Of a stretch of DNA of 64,000 nt, positions 39,240-51,845 are shown in pieces. The notes under the pieces were generated by a model. It did no database searches, was not told where the DNA came from, and saw nothing but the letters and a program-made list of their open reading frames with translations. The stretch lies in NCBI GenBank assembly GCA_945910005.1, contig CAMDTW010000642.1:1-64000 (forward strand), read 5' to 3'. This DNA is from Isoperla grammatica (Eukaryota; Arthropoda; Insecta; Plecoptera; Perlodidae). Positions within the stretch are counted from its first letter, which is position 1. Every line of letters begins with the position of its first letter. The translations under genes and the position numbers were made by a program.

Positions 39240-40273
39240 GGAAACATGTGTTGTCCTCATATGTTGCATGAAGTGGCTTCTATGTCACTGACTTAGCGCA
39301 GGGTTTATCAAGTACAGTCGCCGTCACAAAAGAGGAAACATGGGTTGTCCTGATATGTTGCATGAAGTAGCTTCTATGTCACTGACTTAGCGCAGGGTTT
39401 ATCAAGTACAGTCACCGTCACAATAGAGGAAACATGCGTTGTCCTGATATGTTGCATGTAGTGGCTTTCATGTCACTGACTTAGCGCAGAATTTATCATG
39501 TACAGTCACCGTCACAAACAAGGAAACATGCGTTGTCCTGATATGTTGCATGTAGTGGCTTCTATGTCACTGATTTAGCGCAGGGTTTATCAAGTACAGT
39601 CACCGTCACACTAGAGAAAACATGCGTTGTCCTGATACGTTGCATGTAGTGGCTTTCATGTCACTGACTTAGCGCAGGGTTTATCAAGTTCAGTCACCGT
39701 CACAAGCGAGGAAACATGCGTTGTTCTGATATGTTGCATGTAGTGGCTTCTATGTCACTGACTAAGCCCAGGGTTTATCAAGTACAGTCACCGTCACAAT
39801 AGAGGAAACATGCGTCGTCCTGATACGTTGCAAGTATTGGCTTCTATGTCACTGACTTAGCGCAGGGTTTATCAAGTACAGTCACCGTCACAAGCAAGGA
39901 AACATGCGTTGTCCTCATACGTTGCATGTAGGGGCTTCTATGTCACTGACTTAGCGCAGGGTTTATCAAGTACAGTCACCGTCACAATAGAGGAAACATG
40001 CGTCGTCCTGATACGTTGCATGTAGTGGCTTCTATGTCACTGACTTAGCGCAGGGTTTATCAAGTACAGTCACCGTCACAAGCAAGTAAACATGCGTTGT
40101 GCTGATACGTTGCATGTAGTGGCTTTCATGTCACTGACTTAGCGCAGGGTTTATCAAGTACAGTCACCGTCACAAGCAAGGAAACATGCATTGTCCTGAT
40201 ACGTTTCATGTAGTGGCTTCTATGTCACTGACTTAGCGCAGGGTTTATCAAGAACAGTCACCGTCACAATAGA
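39240..40273 (+). repeat. Expanded D segment (11 monomers)
   Basis: Begins with GTCGCCGTCACAAAAGAGG (39317) and ends with the ATGCATTGTCC/ACGTTTCATG monomer like other D segments, but has 11 monomers in place of seven. ATGCGTCGTCC occurs twice (about 39812 and 40002). Private units carry GCAGAATTTATCATG (about 39487), CACTGATTTAGCG (about 39568) and CACACTAGAG (about 39607). Confidence 0.78.
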
Positions 40274-41870
40274 GAAAACATGCGTTGTCCTGATACGTTG
40301 CATGTAGTGGCTTCTATGTCACTGACTTAGCGCAGGGTTTATCAAGTACAGTCACCGTCACAAGCAAGGAAACATGCGTTGTCCTCATACGTTGCATGTA
40401 GTGGCTTCTATGTCACTGACTTAGCGCAGGGTTTATCAAGTACAGTCACCGTCACAAGCGAGGAAACATGCGTTGTCCTCATACGTTTTATGTAGTGGCT
40501 TCTATGTCACTGACTTAGCGCAGGGTTTATCAAGTACAGTCACCTTCACAAGTGAGGAAACATGAGTTGTCCTCATATTTTGCATGAAGTGGCTTTCATG
40601 TCACTGACTTAGCGCAGGGTTTATCAAGTACAGTCACCTTCACAAGCGAGGAAACATGCGTTGTTCTCATATGTTGCATGAAGTGGCTTTCATGTCACTG
40701 ACTTAGCGCAGGGTTTATCAAGTACAGTCACCGTCACAAGCGAGGAAACATGCGTTGTCCTCATACGTTGCATGTAGTGGCTTCTATGTCACCTACTTAG
40801 CGCAGGGTTTATCAAGTACAGTCACCTTCACAAGCGAGGAAACATGCGTTGTTCTCATATGTTGCATGAAGTGGCTTTCTTGTCACTGACTAAGCGCAGG
40901 GTTAATCAAGTACAGTCACCGTCACAAGCGAGGAAACATGCGTTGTTCTCATATGTTGCATTGAGTGACTTTCATGTCACTGACTTAGCGCAAAGTTTAT
41001 CAAGTACAGTCACCGTCACAAGCAAGGAAACATGCGTTGTCCTGATATGTTGCATGTAGTGGCTTCTATGTCACTGACTTAGCGCAGGGTTTATCAAGTA
41101 CAGTAACCGTCACAAGCAAGGAAACATGCGTAGTCCTGATACGTTGCATGTAGTGGCTTCTATGTCTCTTACTTAGCGCAGGATTTATCAAGTACAGTCA
41201 CCGTCACAAGCGAGGACACATGCGTTGTTCTCATATGTTGCATGAAGTGGCTTTCATGTCACTGACTTAGCGCAGGGTTTATCAAGTACAGTCACCGTCA
41301 CAAGCGAGGAAACATGCGTTGTTCTCATAAGTTGCATGAAGTGGCTTTCATGTCACTGACTTAGCGCAGGGTTTATCAAGTACAGTCACCGTCACAAGCA
41401 AGGAAACATGCGTTGTCCTGATATGTTGCATGTAGTAGCTTCTATGTAACTGACTAAGCGCAGGATTTATCAAGTACAGTCACCGTCACAAGCAAGGAAA
41501 CATGCGTTGTCCTGATATGTTGCATGTAGTGGCCTTCATGTCACTGACTTAGCGCAAGGTTTATCAAGTACAGTCACCGTCACAAGCAAGGAAACATGCG
41601 TTATCCTGATATGTTGCATGAAGTGGCTTCTATGTCACTTTCTTAGCGCAGGGTTTATCAAGTACAGTCACCGTCACAAGCAAGGAAACATGCGTTGTCC
41701 TGATATGTTGCATGTAGTGGCCGCATGTCACTGACTTAGCGCAAGGTTTATCGAGTAAAGTCACCGTCACAAGCAAGGAAACATGCGTTGTCCTGATATG
41801 TTGCATGTAGTGGCTTCTATGTCACTGACTTAGCGCAGGGTTTATCAAGTACAGTCACCGTCACAAGCAA

Positions 41871-41960
41871 GGAAACATGCGTTGTCCTCATACGTTGCAT
41901 GAAGTGGCTTCTATGTCACTGACTTAGCGCAAGGTTTATCAAGTACACCGTCACAAGCAA
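41871..41960 (+). repeat. Solitary 90-bp contracted monomer
   Basis: Reads GTACACCGTC where normal units read GTACAGTCACCGTC. Most such monomers come in pairs 20 units apart. Here the previous one is 48 monomers away and the next is 45, because the left part of the module was replaced near 41150-41215 (ATGTCTCTTACTTAGC followed by GAGGACACATG). Confidence 0.85.
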
Positions 41961-42900
41961 GGAAACATGCGTTGTCCTGATATGTTGCATATAGTGGCTT
42001 ATATGTCACTGACTAAGCGCAGGGTTTATCAAGTACAGTCACCGTCACAATAGAGAAAACATGCGTTGTCCTAATACGTTGCATGTAGTGGCTTCTATGT
42101 CACTGACTTAGCTCAGGGTTTATCAAGTACAGTCACCGTCACAAGCGAGGAAACATGCGTTATTCTGATTTGTTGCATGTAGTGGCTTTCATGTCACGGA
42201 CTTAGCTCAGGGTTTATCAAGTACAGTCACCGTTTCAAGCGTGGAAAAATGCGTTGTCCTCATATGTTGCATGTAGTAGCTTCTATGTCACTGACTTAGC
42301 GCAGGGTTTATCAAGTACAGTCACCGTCACAAGCAAGGAAACATGCGTTGTCCTCATACGTTGCATGTAGTGGCTTCTATGTCACTGACTTAGCGCAGGG
42401 TTTATCAAGTACAGTCACCGTCACAAGCAAGGAAACATGCGTTGTCCTGATATGTTGCATGTAGTGGCTTCTATGTCACTGACTTAGCGCAGGGTTTATC
42501 AAGTACAGTCACCGTCACAAGCAAGGAAACATGCGTTATCCTCATACGTTGCATGTAGTGGCTTCTATGTCACTGACTTAGCGCAGGGTTTATCAAGTAC
42601 AGTCACCGTCACAAGCAAGGAAACATGCGTTGTCCTGATATGTTGCATGAAGTGGCTTCTATGTCACTGACTTTGCGCAGGGTTTATCAAGTACAGTCAC
42701 CGTCACAAGCAAGAAAACATGCGTTGTCCTGATATGTTGCATGTAGTGGCATCTATGGCACTGACTTAGCGCAGGGTTTATCAAGTACAGTCACCGTCAC
42801 AAGCGAGGAAACATGCGTTGTCCTCATACGTTGCATGTAGTGGCTTCTTTGTCACTGACTTAGCGCAGGGTTTATCAAGTACAGTCACCGTCACAAGCAA

Positions 42901-43557
42901 GGAAACATGCGTTGTCCTGATATGTTGCATGTTGTGGCTTCTATGTCACTGACTTAGCGCAGGGTTATCAAGTACAGTCGCCGTCACAAAAGAGGAAACA
43001 TGGGTTGTCCTGATATGTTGCATGAAGTGGCTTCTATGTCACTGACTTAGCGCAGGGTTTATCAAGTACAGTCACCGTCACAATAGAGGAAACATGCGTT
43101 GTCCTGATATGTTGCATGTAGTGGCTTTCATGTCACTGACTTAGCGCAGGGTTTATCAAGTACAGTCACCGTCACAAGCGAGGAACCATGGGTTGTTCTG
43201 ATATGTTGCATGTAGTGGCTTCTATGTCACTGACTTAGCCCAGGGTTTATCAAGTACAGTCACCGTCACAATAGAGGAAACATGCGTCGTCCTGATACGT
43301 TGCATGTATTGGCTTCTATGTCACTGACTTAGCGCAGGGTTTATCAAGTACAGTCACCGTCACAAGCAAGTAAACATGCGTTGTGCTGATACGTTGCATG
43401 TAGTGGCTTTCATGTCACTGACTTAGCGCAGGGTTTATCAAGTACAGTCACCGTCACAAGCAAGGAAACATGCGATGTCCTGATACGTTTCATGTAGTGG
43501 CTTCTATGTCACTGACTTAGCGCAGGGTTTATCAAGTACAGTCACCGTCACAATAGA
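42901..43557 (+). repeat. D segment, copy 6
   Basis: Seven monomers in the D order (GTCGCC at 42977). It is one base short because the first unit reads CAGGGTTATCAAG (about 42961). The last unit has ATGCGATGTCC rather than ATGCATTGTCC, and one unit has GAGGAACCATGGG (about 43182). Confidence 0.83.
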
Positions 43558-46094
43558 GAAAACATGCGTTGTCCTGATACGTTGCATGTAGTGGCTTCTA
43601 TGTCACTGACTTAGCGCAGGGTTTATCAAGTACATTCACCGTCACAAACAAGGAAACATGCGTTGTCCTCATACGTTGCATGTAGTGGCTTCTATGTCAC
43701 TGACTTAGCGCAGGGTTTATCAAGTACAGTCACCGTCACAAGCGAGGAAACATGCGTTGTCCTCATACGTTTCATGTAGTGGCTTCTATGTCACTGACTT
43801 AGCGCAGGGTTTATCAAGTACAGTCACCTTCACAAGTGAGGAAACATGAGTTGTCCTCATATTTTGCATGAAGTGGCTTTCATGTCATTGACTCAGCGCA
43901 GGGTTTATCAAGTACAGTCACCTTCACAAGCGAGGAAACATGCGTTGTTCTCATATGTTGCATGAAGTAGCTTTCATGTCACTGACTTAGCGCAGGGTTT
44001 ATCAAGTACAGTCACCGTCACAAGCGAGGAAACATGCGTTGTCCTCATACGTTGCATGTAGTGGCTTCTATGTCACTAACTTAGCGCAGGGTTTATCAAG
44101 TACAGTCACCTTCACAAGCGAGGAAACATGCGTTGTTCTCATATGTTGCATGAAGTGGCTTTCTTGTCACTGACTAAGCGCAGGGTTAATCAAGTACAGT
44201 CACCGTCACAAGCGAGGAAACATGCGTTGTTCTCATATGTTGCATTGAGTGACTTTCATGTCACTGACTTAGCGCAAAGTTTATCAAGTACAGTCACCGT
44301 CACAAGCAAGGAAACATGCGTTGTCCTGATATGTTGCATGTAGTGGCTTCTATGTCACTGACATAGCGCAGGGTTTATCAAGTACAGTCACCGTCACAAG
44401 CGAGGAAACATGCGTTGTCCTCATATGTTGCATAAAGTGGCTTCAATGTCACTGACTTAGCGCAAGGTTTATCAAGTACAGTCACCGTCACAAGCGAGGA
44501 AACATGCGTTGTTCTCATATGTTGCATGAAGTGGCTTTCATGTCACTGACTTAGCGCAGAGTTTATCAAGTACAGTCACCGTCACAAGCAAGGAAACATG
44601 CGTTGTCCTGATATGTCGCATGTAGTAGCTTCTATGTAACTGACTAAGCGCAGGGTTTATCAAGTACAGTCACCGTCACAAGCAAGGAAACATGCGTTGT
44701 CCTGATGTGTTGCATGTAGTGGCCTTCATGTCACTGACTTAGCGCAAGGTTTATCAAGTACAGTCACCGTCACAAGCAAGGAAACATGCGTTATCCTGAT
44801 ATGTTGCATGAAGTGGCTTCTATGTCACTTACTTAGCGCAGGGTTTATCAAGTACAGTCACCGTCACAAGCAAGGAAACATGCGTTGTCCTCATATGTTG
44901 CATGTAGTGGCTTCTATGTCACTGACTTAGCGCAGGGTTTATCAAGTACAGTCACCGTCACAAGCAAGGAAACATGCGTTGTCCTCATACGTTGCATGTA
45001 GTGGCTTCTATGTCACTGACATAGCGCAGGGTTTATCAAGTACAGTCACCGTCGCAAGCAAGGAAACATGCGTTGTCCTGATATGTTGCATGTAGTGGCT
45101 TCTATGTCAAGGACTAAGCGCAGGGTTTATCAAGTACAGTCACCGTCACAAGCGAGGAAACATGCGTTGTCCTCATATTTTGCATGTAGTGGCTTCTATG
45201 TCACTGACTTAGCGCAGGGTTTATCAAGTACAGTCACCTTCACAAGCGAGGAAACATGCGTTGTTCTCATATGTTGCATGAAGTGGCTTTCATGTCACTG
45301 ACTTAGCGCAGGGTTTATCAAGTACAGTCACCGTCACAATAGAGGAAACATGCGTTGTTCTCATATGTTGCATGAAGTGGCTTTCATGTCACTGACTTAG
45401 CGCAGGGTTTATCAAGTACAGTCACCGTCACAAGCAAGGAAACATGCGTTGTCCTGATATGTTGCATGAAGTAGCTTCTATGTCACTGACTTAGCGCAGG
45501 GTTTATCAAGTACAGTCACCGTCACAAGCAAGGAAACATGGGTTGTCCTCATATGTTGCATGTAGTGGCTTCTATGTCACTGACTTACCGCAGGGTTGAT
45601 CAAGTACAGTCACCTTCACAAGCGAGGAAACATGCGTTGTTCTCATATGTTGCATGAAGTGGCTTTCATGTCACTGACTTAGCGCATGGTTTATCAAGTA
45701 CAGTCACCGTCACAAGCGAGGAAACATGCGTTGTTCTCATATGTTGCATGAAGTGGCTTTCATGTCACTGACTTAGCGCAGGGGGATCAAGTACAGTCAC
45801 CGTCACAAGCAAGGAAACATGCGTTGTCCTGATATGTTGCATGTTGTGGCTTCTATGTCACTGACTAAGCGCAGGGTTTATCAAGTACAGTCACCGTCAC
45901 AAGCAAGGAAACATGCGTTGTCCTGAAATGTTGCATGTAGTGGCCTTCATGTCACTGACTTAGCGCAAGGTTTATCAAGTAAAGTCACCGTCACAAGCAA
46001 GGAAACATGCGTTGTCCTGATATGTTGCATGTAGTGGCTTCTATGTCACTGACTTAGCGCAGGGTTTATCAAGTACAGTCACCGTCACAAGCAA

Positions 46095-47970
46095 GGAAAC
46101 ATGCGTTGTCCTCATACGTTGCATGAAGTGGCTTCTATGTCACTGACTTAGCGCAAGGTTTATCAAGTACACCGTCACAAGCAAGGAAACATGCGTTGTC
46201 CTGATATGTTGCATATAGTGGCTTCTATGTCACTGACTAAGCGCAGGGTTTATCAAGTACAGTCACCGTCACAATAGAGAAAACATGCGTTGTCCTCATA
46301 CGTTGCATGTAGTGGCTTCTATGTCACTGACTTAGCTCAGGGTTTATCAAGTACAGTCACCGTCACAAGCGAGGAAACATGCGTTGTTCTGATATGTTGC
46401 ATGTAGTGGCTTTCATGTCACTGACTTAGCTCAGGGTTTATCAAGTACAGTCACCGTTTCAAGCGTGGAAAAATGCGTTGTCCTCATATGTTGCATGTAG
46501 TAGCTTCTATGTCACTGACTTAGCGCAGGGTTTATCAAGTACAGTCACCGTCACAAGCAAGGAAACATGCGTTGTCCTCATACGTTGCATGTAGTGGCTT
46601 CTATGTCACTGACTTAGCGCAGGGTTTATCAAGTACAGTCACCGTCACAAGCAAGGAAACATGCGTTGTCCTCATACGTTGCATGTAGTGGCTTCTATGT
46701 CACTGACTTAGCGCAGGGTTTATCAAGTACAGTCACCGTCACAAGCAAGGAAACATGCGTTGTCCTAATACGTTGCATGTAGTGGCTTTCATGTCACTGA
46801 CTTAGCGCAGGGTTTATCAAGTACAGTCACCGTCACAAGCAAGGAAACATGCGTTGTCCTAATACGTCGCATATAGTGGCTTCCATGTCACTGACTTAGC
46901 GCAGGGTTTATCAAGTACAGTGTCCGTCACAAGCAAGGAAACATGAGTAGTCCTGATATGTTGCATGTAGTGGCTTCTATGTCACTGACTTAGCGCAAGG
47001 TTTATCAAGTACAGTCACCGTCACAAGCGAGGAAACATGCGGTGTCCTGATACGTTGCATGTAGTGGCTTTCATGTCACTGACTTAGTGCAGGGTTTATC
47101 AATTACAGTCACCGTCACAAGCAAGAAAACATGCGTTGTCCTGATATGTTGCATGTAGTGGCTTCTATGTCACTGACTAAGCGCAGGGTTTATCAAGTAC
47201 AGTCACCGTCACAAGCGAGGAAACATGCGTTGTCCTCATATGTTGCATAAAGTGGCTTCAATGTCACTGACTTAGCGCAAGGTTTATCAAGTACAGTCAC
47301 CTTCACAAGCGAGGACACATGCGTTGTTCTCATATGTTGCATGAAGTGGCTTTCATGTCACTGACTTAGCGCAGGATTTATCAAGTACAGTCACCGTCAC
47401 AAGCGAGGAAACATGCGTTGTTCTCATAAGTTGCATGAAGTGGCTTTCATGTCACTGACTTAGCGCAGGGTTTATCAAGTACAGTCACCGTCACAAGCAA
47501 GAAAACATGCGTTGTCCTGATATGTTGCATGTAGTAGCTTCTATGTAACTGACTAAGCGCAGGGTTTATCAAGTACAGTCACCGTCACAAGCAAGGAAAC
47601 ATGCGTTGTCCTGATATGTTGCATGTAGTGGCCTTCATGTCACTGACTTAGCGCAAGGTTTATCAAGTACAGTCACCGTCACAAGCAAGGAAACATGCGT
47701 TATCCTGATATGTTGCATGAAGTGGCTTCTATGTCACTTACTTAGCGCAGGGTTTATCAAGTACAGTCACCGTCACAAGCAAGGAAACATGCGTTGTCCT
47801 GATATGTTGCATGTAGTGGCCTTCATGTCACTGACTTAGCGCAAGGTTTATCGAGTAAAGTCACCGTCACAAGCAAGGAAACATGCGTTGTCCTGATATG
47901 TTGCATGTAGTGGCTTCTATGTCACTGACTTAGCGCAGGGTTTATCAAGTACAGTCACCGTCACAAGCAA
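46095..47970 (+). repeat. 20-monomer module (1,876 bp), spanning into C1
   Basis: Bounded by 90-bp monomers at 46095-46184 and 47971-48060, with complete internal order. A private GCAGGATTTATC at about 47372 recurs in C2 (about 52538) and C3 (about 60698), which links the three C copies. Confidence 0.9.
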
Positions 47971-50900
47971 GGAAACATGCGTTGTCCTCATACGTTGCAT
48001 GAAGTGGCTTCTATGTCACTGACTTAGCGCAAGGTTTATCAAGTACACCGTCACAAGCAAGGAAACATGCGTTGTCCTGATATGTTGCATATAGTGGCTT
48101 CTATGTCACTGACTAAGCGCAGGGTTTATCAAGTACAGTCACCGTCACAATAGAGAAAACATGCGTTGTCCTCATACGTTGCATGTAGTGGCTTCTATGT
48201 CACTGACTTAGCTCAGGGTTTATCAAGTACAGTCACCGTCACAAGCGAGGAAACATGCGTTGTTCTGATATGTTGCATGTAGGGGCTTTCATGTCACTGA
48301 CTTAGCTCAGGGTTTATCAAGTACAGTCACCGTTTCAAGCGTGGAAAAATGCGTTGTCCTCATATGTTGCATGTAGTAGCTTCTATGTCACTGACTTAGC
48401 GCAGGGTTTATCAAGTACAGTCACCGTCACAAGCAAGGAAACATGCGTTGTCCTCATACGTTGCATGTAGTGGCTTCTATGTCACTGACTTAGCGCAGGG
48501 TTTATCAAGTACAGTCACCGTCACAAGCAAGGAAACATGCGTTGTCCTCATACGTTGCATGTAGTGGCTTCTATGTCACTGACTTAGCGCAGGGTTTATC
48601 AAGTACAGTCACCGTCACAAGCAAGGAAACATGCGTTGTCCTGATACGTTGCATGTAGTGGCTTTCATGTCACTGACTTAGCTCAGGGTTTATCAAGTAC
48701 AGTCACCGTCACAAGCAAGGAAACATGCGTTGTCCTAATACGTCGCATGTAGTGGCTTTCATGTCACTGACTTAGCGCAGGGTTTATCAAGTACAGTGTC
48801 CGTCACAAGCAAGGAAACATGAGTAGTCCTGATATGTTGCATGTAGTGGCTTCTATGTCACTGACTTAGCGCAAGGTTTATCAAGTACAGTCACCGTCAC
48901 AAGCGAGGAAACATGCGGTGTCCTGATACGTTGCATGTAGTGGCTTTCATGTCACTGACTTAGTGCAGGGTTTATCAATTACAGTCACCGTCACAAGCAA
49001 GAAAACATGCGTTGTCCTGATATGTTGCATGTAGTGGCTTCTATGTCACTGACTAAGCGCAGGGTTTATCAAGTGCAGTCACCGTCACAAGAAAGGAAAC
49101 ATGCGTTGTCCTCATACGTTGCATGTAGTGGCTTCTATGTCACTGACTTAGCGCAAGGTTTATCAAGTACAGTCACCGTCACAAGCAAGGAAACATGCGT
49201 TGTGCTGATACGTTGCATGTAGTGGCTTTCATGTCACTGACTTAGCGCAGGGTTTATCAAGTACAGTCACCGTCACAAGCAAGGAAACATGCATTGTCCT
49301 GATACGTTTCATGTAGTGGCTTCTATGTCACTGACTAAGCGCAGGGTTTATCAAGTACAGTCACCGTCACAATAGAGAAAACATGCGTTGTCCTGATACG
49401 TTGCATGTAGTGGCTTCTATGTCACTGACTTAGCGCAGGGTTTATCAAGTACAGTCACCGTCACAAACAAGGAAACATGCGTTGTCCTCATACGTTGCAT
49501 GTAGTGGCTTCTATGTCACTGACTTAGCGCAGGGTTTATCAAGTAAAGTCACCGTCACAAGCGAGGAAACATGCGTTGTCCTCATACGTTTCATGTAGTG
49601 GCTTCTATGTCACTGACTTAGCGCAGGGTTTATCAAGTACAGTCACCTTCACAAGTGAGGAAACATGAGTTGTCCTCATATTTTGCATGAAGTGGCTTTC
49701 ATGTCATTGACTCAGCGCAGGGTTTATCAAGTACAGTCACCTTCACAAGCGAGGAAACATGCGTTGTTCTCATATGTTGCATGAAGTGGCTTTCATGTCA
49801 CTGACTTAGCGCAGGGTTTATCAAGAACAGTCACCGTCACAAGCGAGGAAACATGCGTTGTCCTCATACGTTGCATGTAGTGGCTTCTATGTCACTAACT
49901 TAGCGCAGGGTTTATCAAGTACAGTCACCTTCACAAGCGAGGAAACATGCGTTGTTCTCATATGTTGCATGAAGTGGCTTTCTTGTCACTGACTAAGCGC
50001 AGGGTTAATCAAGTACAGTCACCGTCACAAGCGAGGAAACATGCGTTGTTCTCATATGTTGCATTGAGTGACTTTCATGTCACTGACTTAGCGCAAAGTT
50101 TATCAAGTACTGTCACCGTCACAAGCAAGGAAACATGCGTTGTCCTGATATGTTGCATGTAGTGGCTTTTATGTCACTGACATAGCGCAGGGTTTATCAA
50201 GTACAGTCACCGTCACAAGCGAGGAAACATGCGTTGTCCTCATATGTTGCATAAAGTGGCTTCAATGTCACTGACTTAGCGCAAGGTTTATCAAGTACAG
50301 TCACCTTCACAAGCGAGGACACATGCGTTGTTCTCATATGTTGCATGAAGTGGCTTTCATGTCACTGACTTAGCGGAGGGTTTATCAAGTACAGTCACCG
50401 TCACAAGCGAGGAAACATGCGTTGTTCTCATATGTTGCATGAAGTGGCTTTCATGTCACTGACTTAGCGCAGAGTTTATCAAGTACAGTCACCGTCACAA
50501 GCAAGGAAACATGCGTTGTCCTGATATGTTGCATGTAGTAGCTTCTATGTAACTGACTAAGCGCAGGGTTTATCAAGTACAGTCACCGTCACAAGCAAGG
50601 AAACATGCGTTGTCCTTATATGTTGCATGTAGTGGCCTTCATGTCACTGACTTAGCGCAAGGTTTATCAAGTACAGTCACCGTCACAAGCAAGGAAACAT
50701 GCGTTATCCTGATATGTTGCATGAAGTGGCTTCTATGTCACTTACTTAGCGCAGGGTTTATCAAGTACAGTCACCGTCACAAGCAAGGAAACATGCGTTG
50801 TCCTCATATGTTGCATGTAGTGGCTTCTATGTCACTGACTTAGCGCAGGGTTTATCAAGTACAGTCACCGTCACAAGCAAGGAAACATGCGTTGTCCTCA

Positions 50901-51845
50901 TATTTTGCATGTAGTGGCTTCTATGTCACTGACTTAGCGCAGGGTTTATCAAGTACAGTCACCTTCACAAGCGAGGAAACATGCGTTGTTCTCATATGTT
51001 GCATGAAGTGGCTTTCATGTCACAGACTTAGCGCGGGGTTTATTAAGTACAGTCACCGTCACAATAGAGGAAACATGCGTTGTTCTCATATGTTGCATGA
51101 AGTGGCTTTCATGTCACTGACTTAGCGCAGGGTTTATCAAGTACAGTCACCGTCACAAGCAAGGAAACATGCGTTGTCCTGATATGTTGCATGAAGTAGC
51201 TTCTATGTCACTGACTTAGCGCAGGGTTTATCAAGTACAGTCACCGTCACAAGCAAGGAAACATGCGTTGTCCTTATATGTTGCATGTAGTGGCTTCTAT
51301 GTCACTGACTTACCGCAGGGTTGATCAAGTACAGTCACCTTCACAAGAGGGGAAACATGCGTTGTTCTCATATGTTGCATGAAGTGGCTTTCATGTCACT
51401 GACTTAGCGCATGGTTTATCAAGTACAGTCACCGTCACAAGCGAGGAAACATGCGTTGTTCTCATATGTTGCATGAAGTGGCTTTCATGTCACTGACTTA
51501 GCGCAGGGTTTATCAAGTACAGTCACCGTCACAAGCAAGGAATCATGCGTTGTCCTGATATGTTGCATGTTGTGGCTTCTATGTCACTGACTAAGCGCAG
51601 GGTTTATCAAGTACAGTCACCGTCACAAGCAAGGAAACATGCGTTGTCCTGATATGTTGCATGTAGTGGCCTTCATGTCACTGACTTAGCGCAAGGTTTA
51701 TCAAGTAAAGTCACCGTCACAAGCAAGGAAACATGCGTTGTCCTGATATGTTGCATGAAGTGGCTTCTATGTCACTGACTTAGCGCAGGGTTTATCAAGT
51801 ACAGTCACCGTCACAAGCAAGGAAACATGCGTTGTCCTCATACGT
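46680..51845 (+). repeat. HOR block C, copy 1 (5,166 bp, 55 monomers)
   Basis: Followed immediately by an almost identical copy at an exact offset of 5,166 bp (55 x 94 minus 4). Matching landmarks are GCAGGATTT (47374 and 52540), the 90-bp monomer (47971 and 53137), TTGATCAAG (51321 and 56487) and AAGAGGGGAAAC (about 51346 and 56512). By eye I counted about ten single-base differences. It lacks two monomers at about 50910, where ATTTTGCATG directly follows the unit that elsewhere is ATACGTTGCATG; copy 2 has the same loss. Confidence 0.92.

Larger units (their letters stand above)
40274..46679 (+). repeat. Shuffled HOR copies
   Basis: About 68 monomers made of known HOR pieces in altered order. 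The GGCTTTCTTG...GGGTTAATC monomer appears twice, at 40844 and 44128, 35 monomers apart. A module half ending in the 90-bp monomer at 41871-41960 lacks its partner 20 monomers upstream. A D segment follows at 42901-43557. The ACACATG monomer is missing near 44470, so the following units are 10 rather than 11 monomers from the 44128 landmark. GGGGGATCAAG occurs at 45781 and the next 90-bp monomer at 46095. Confidence 0.8.
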
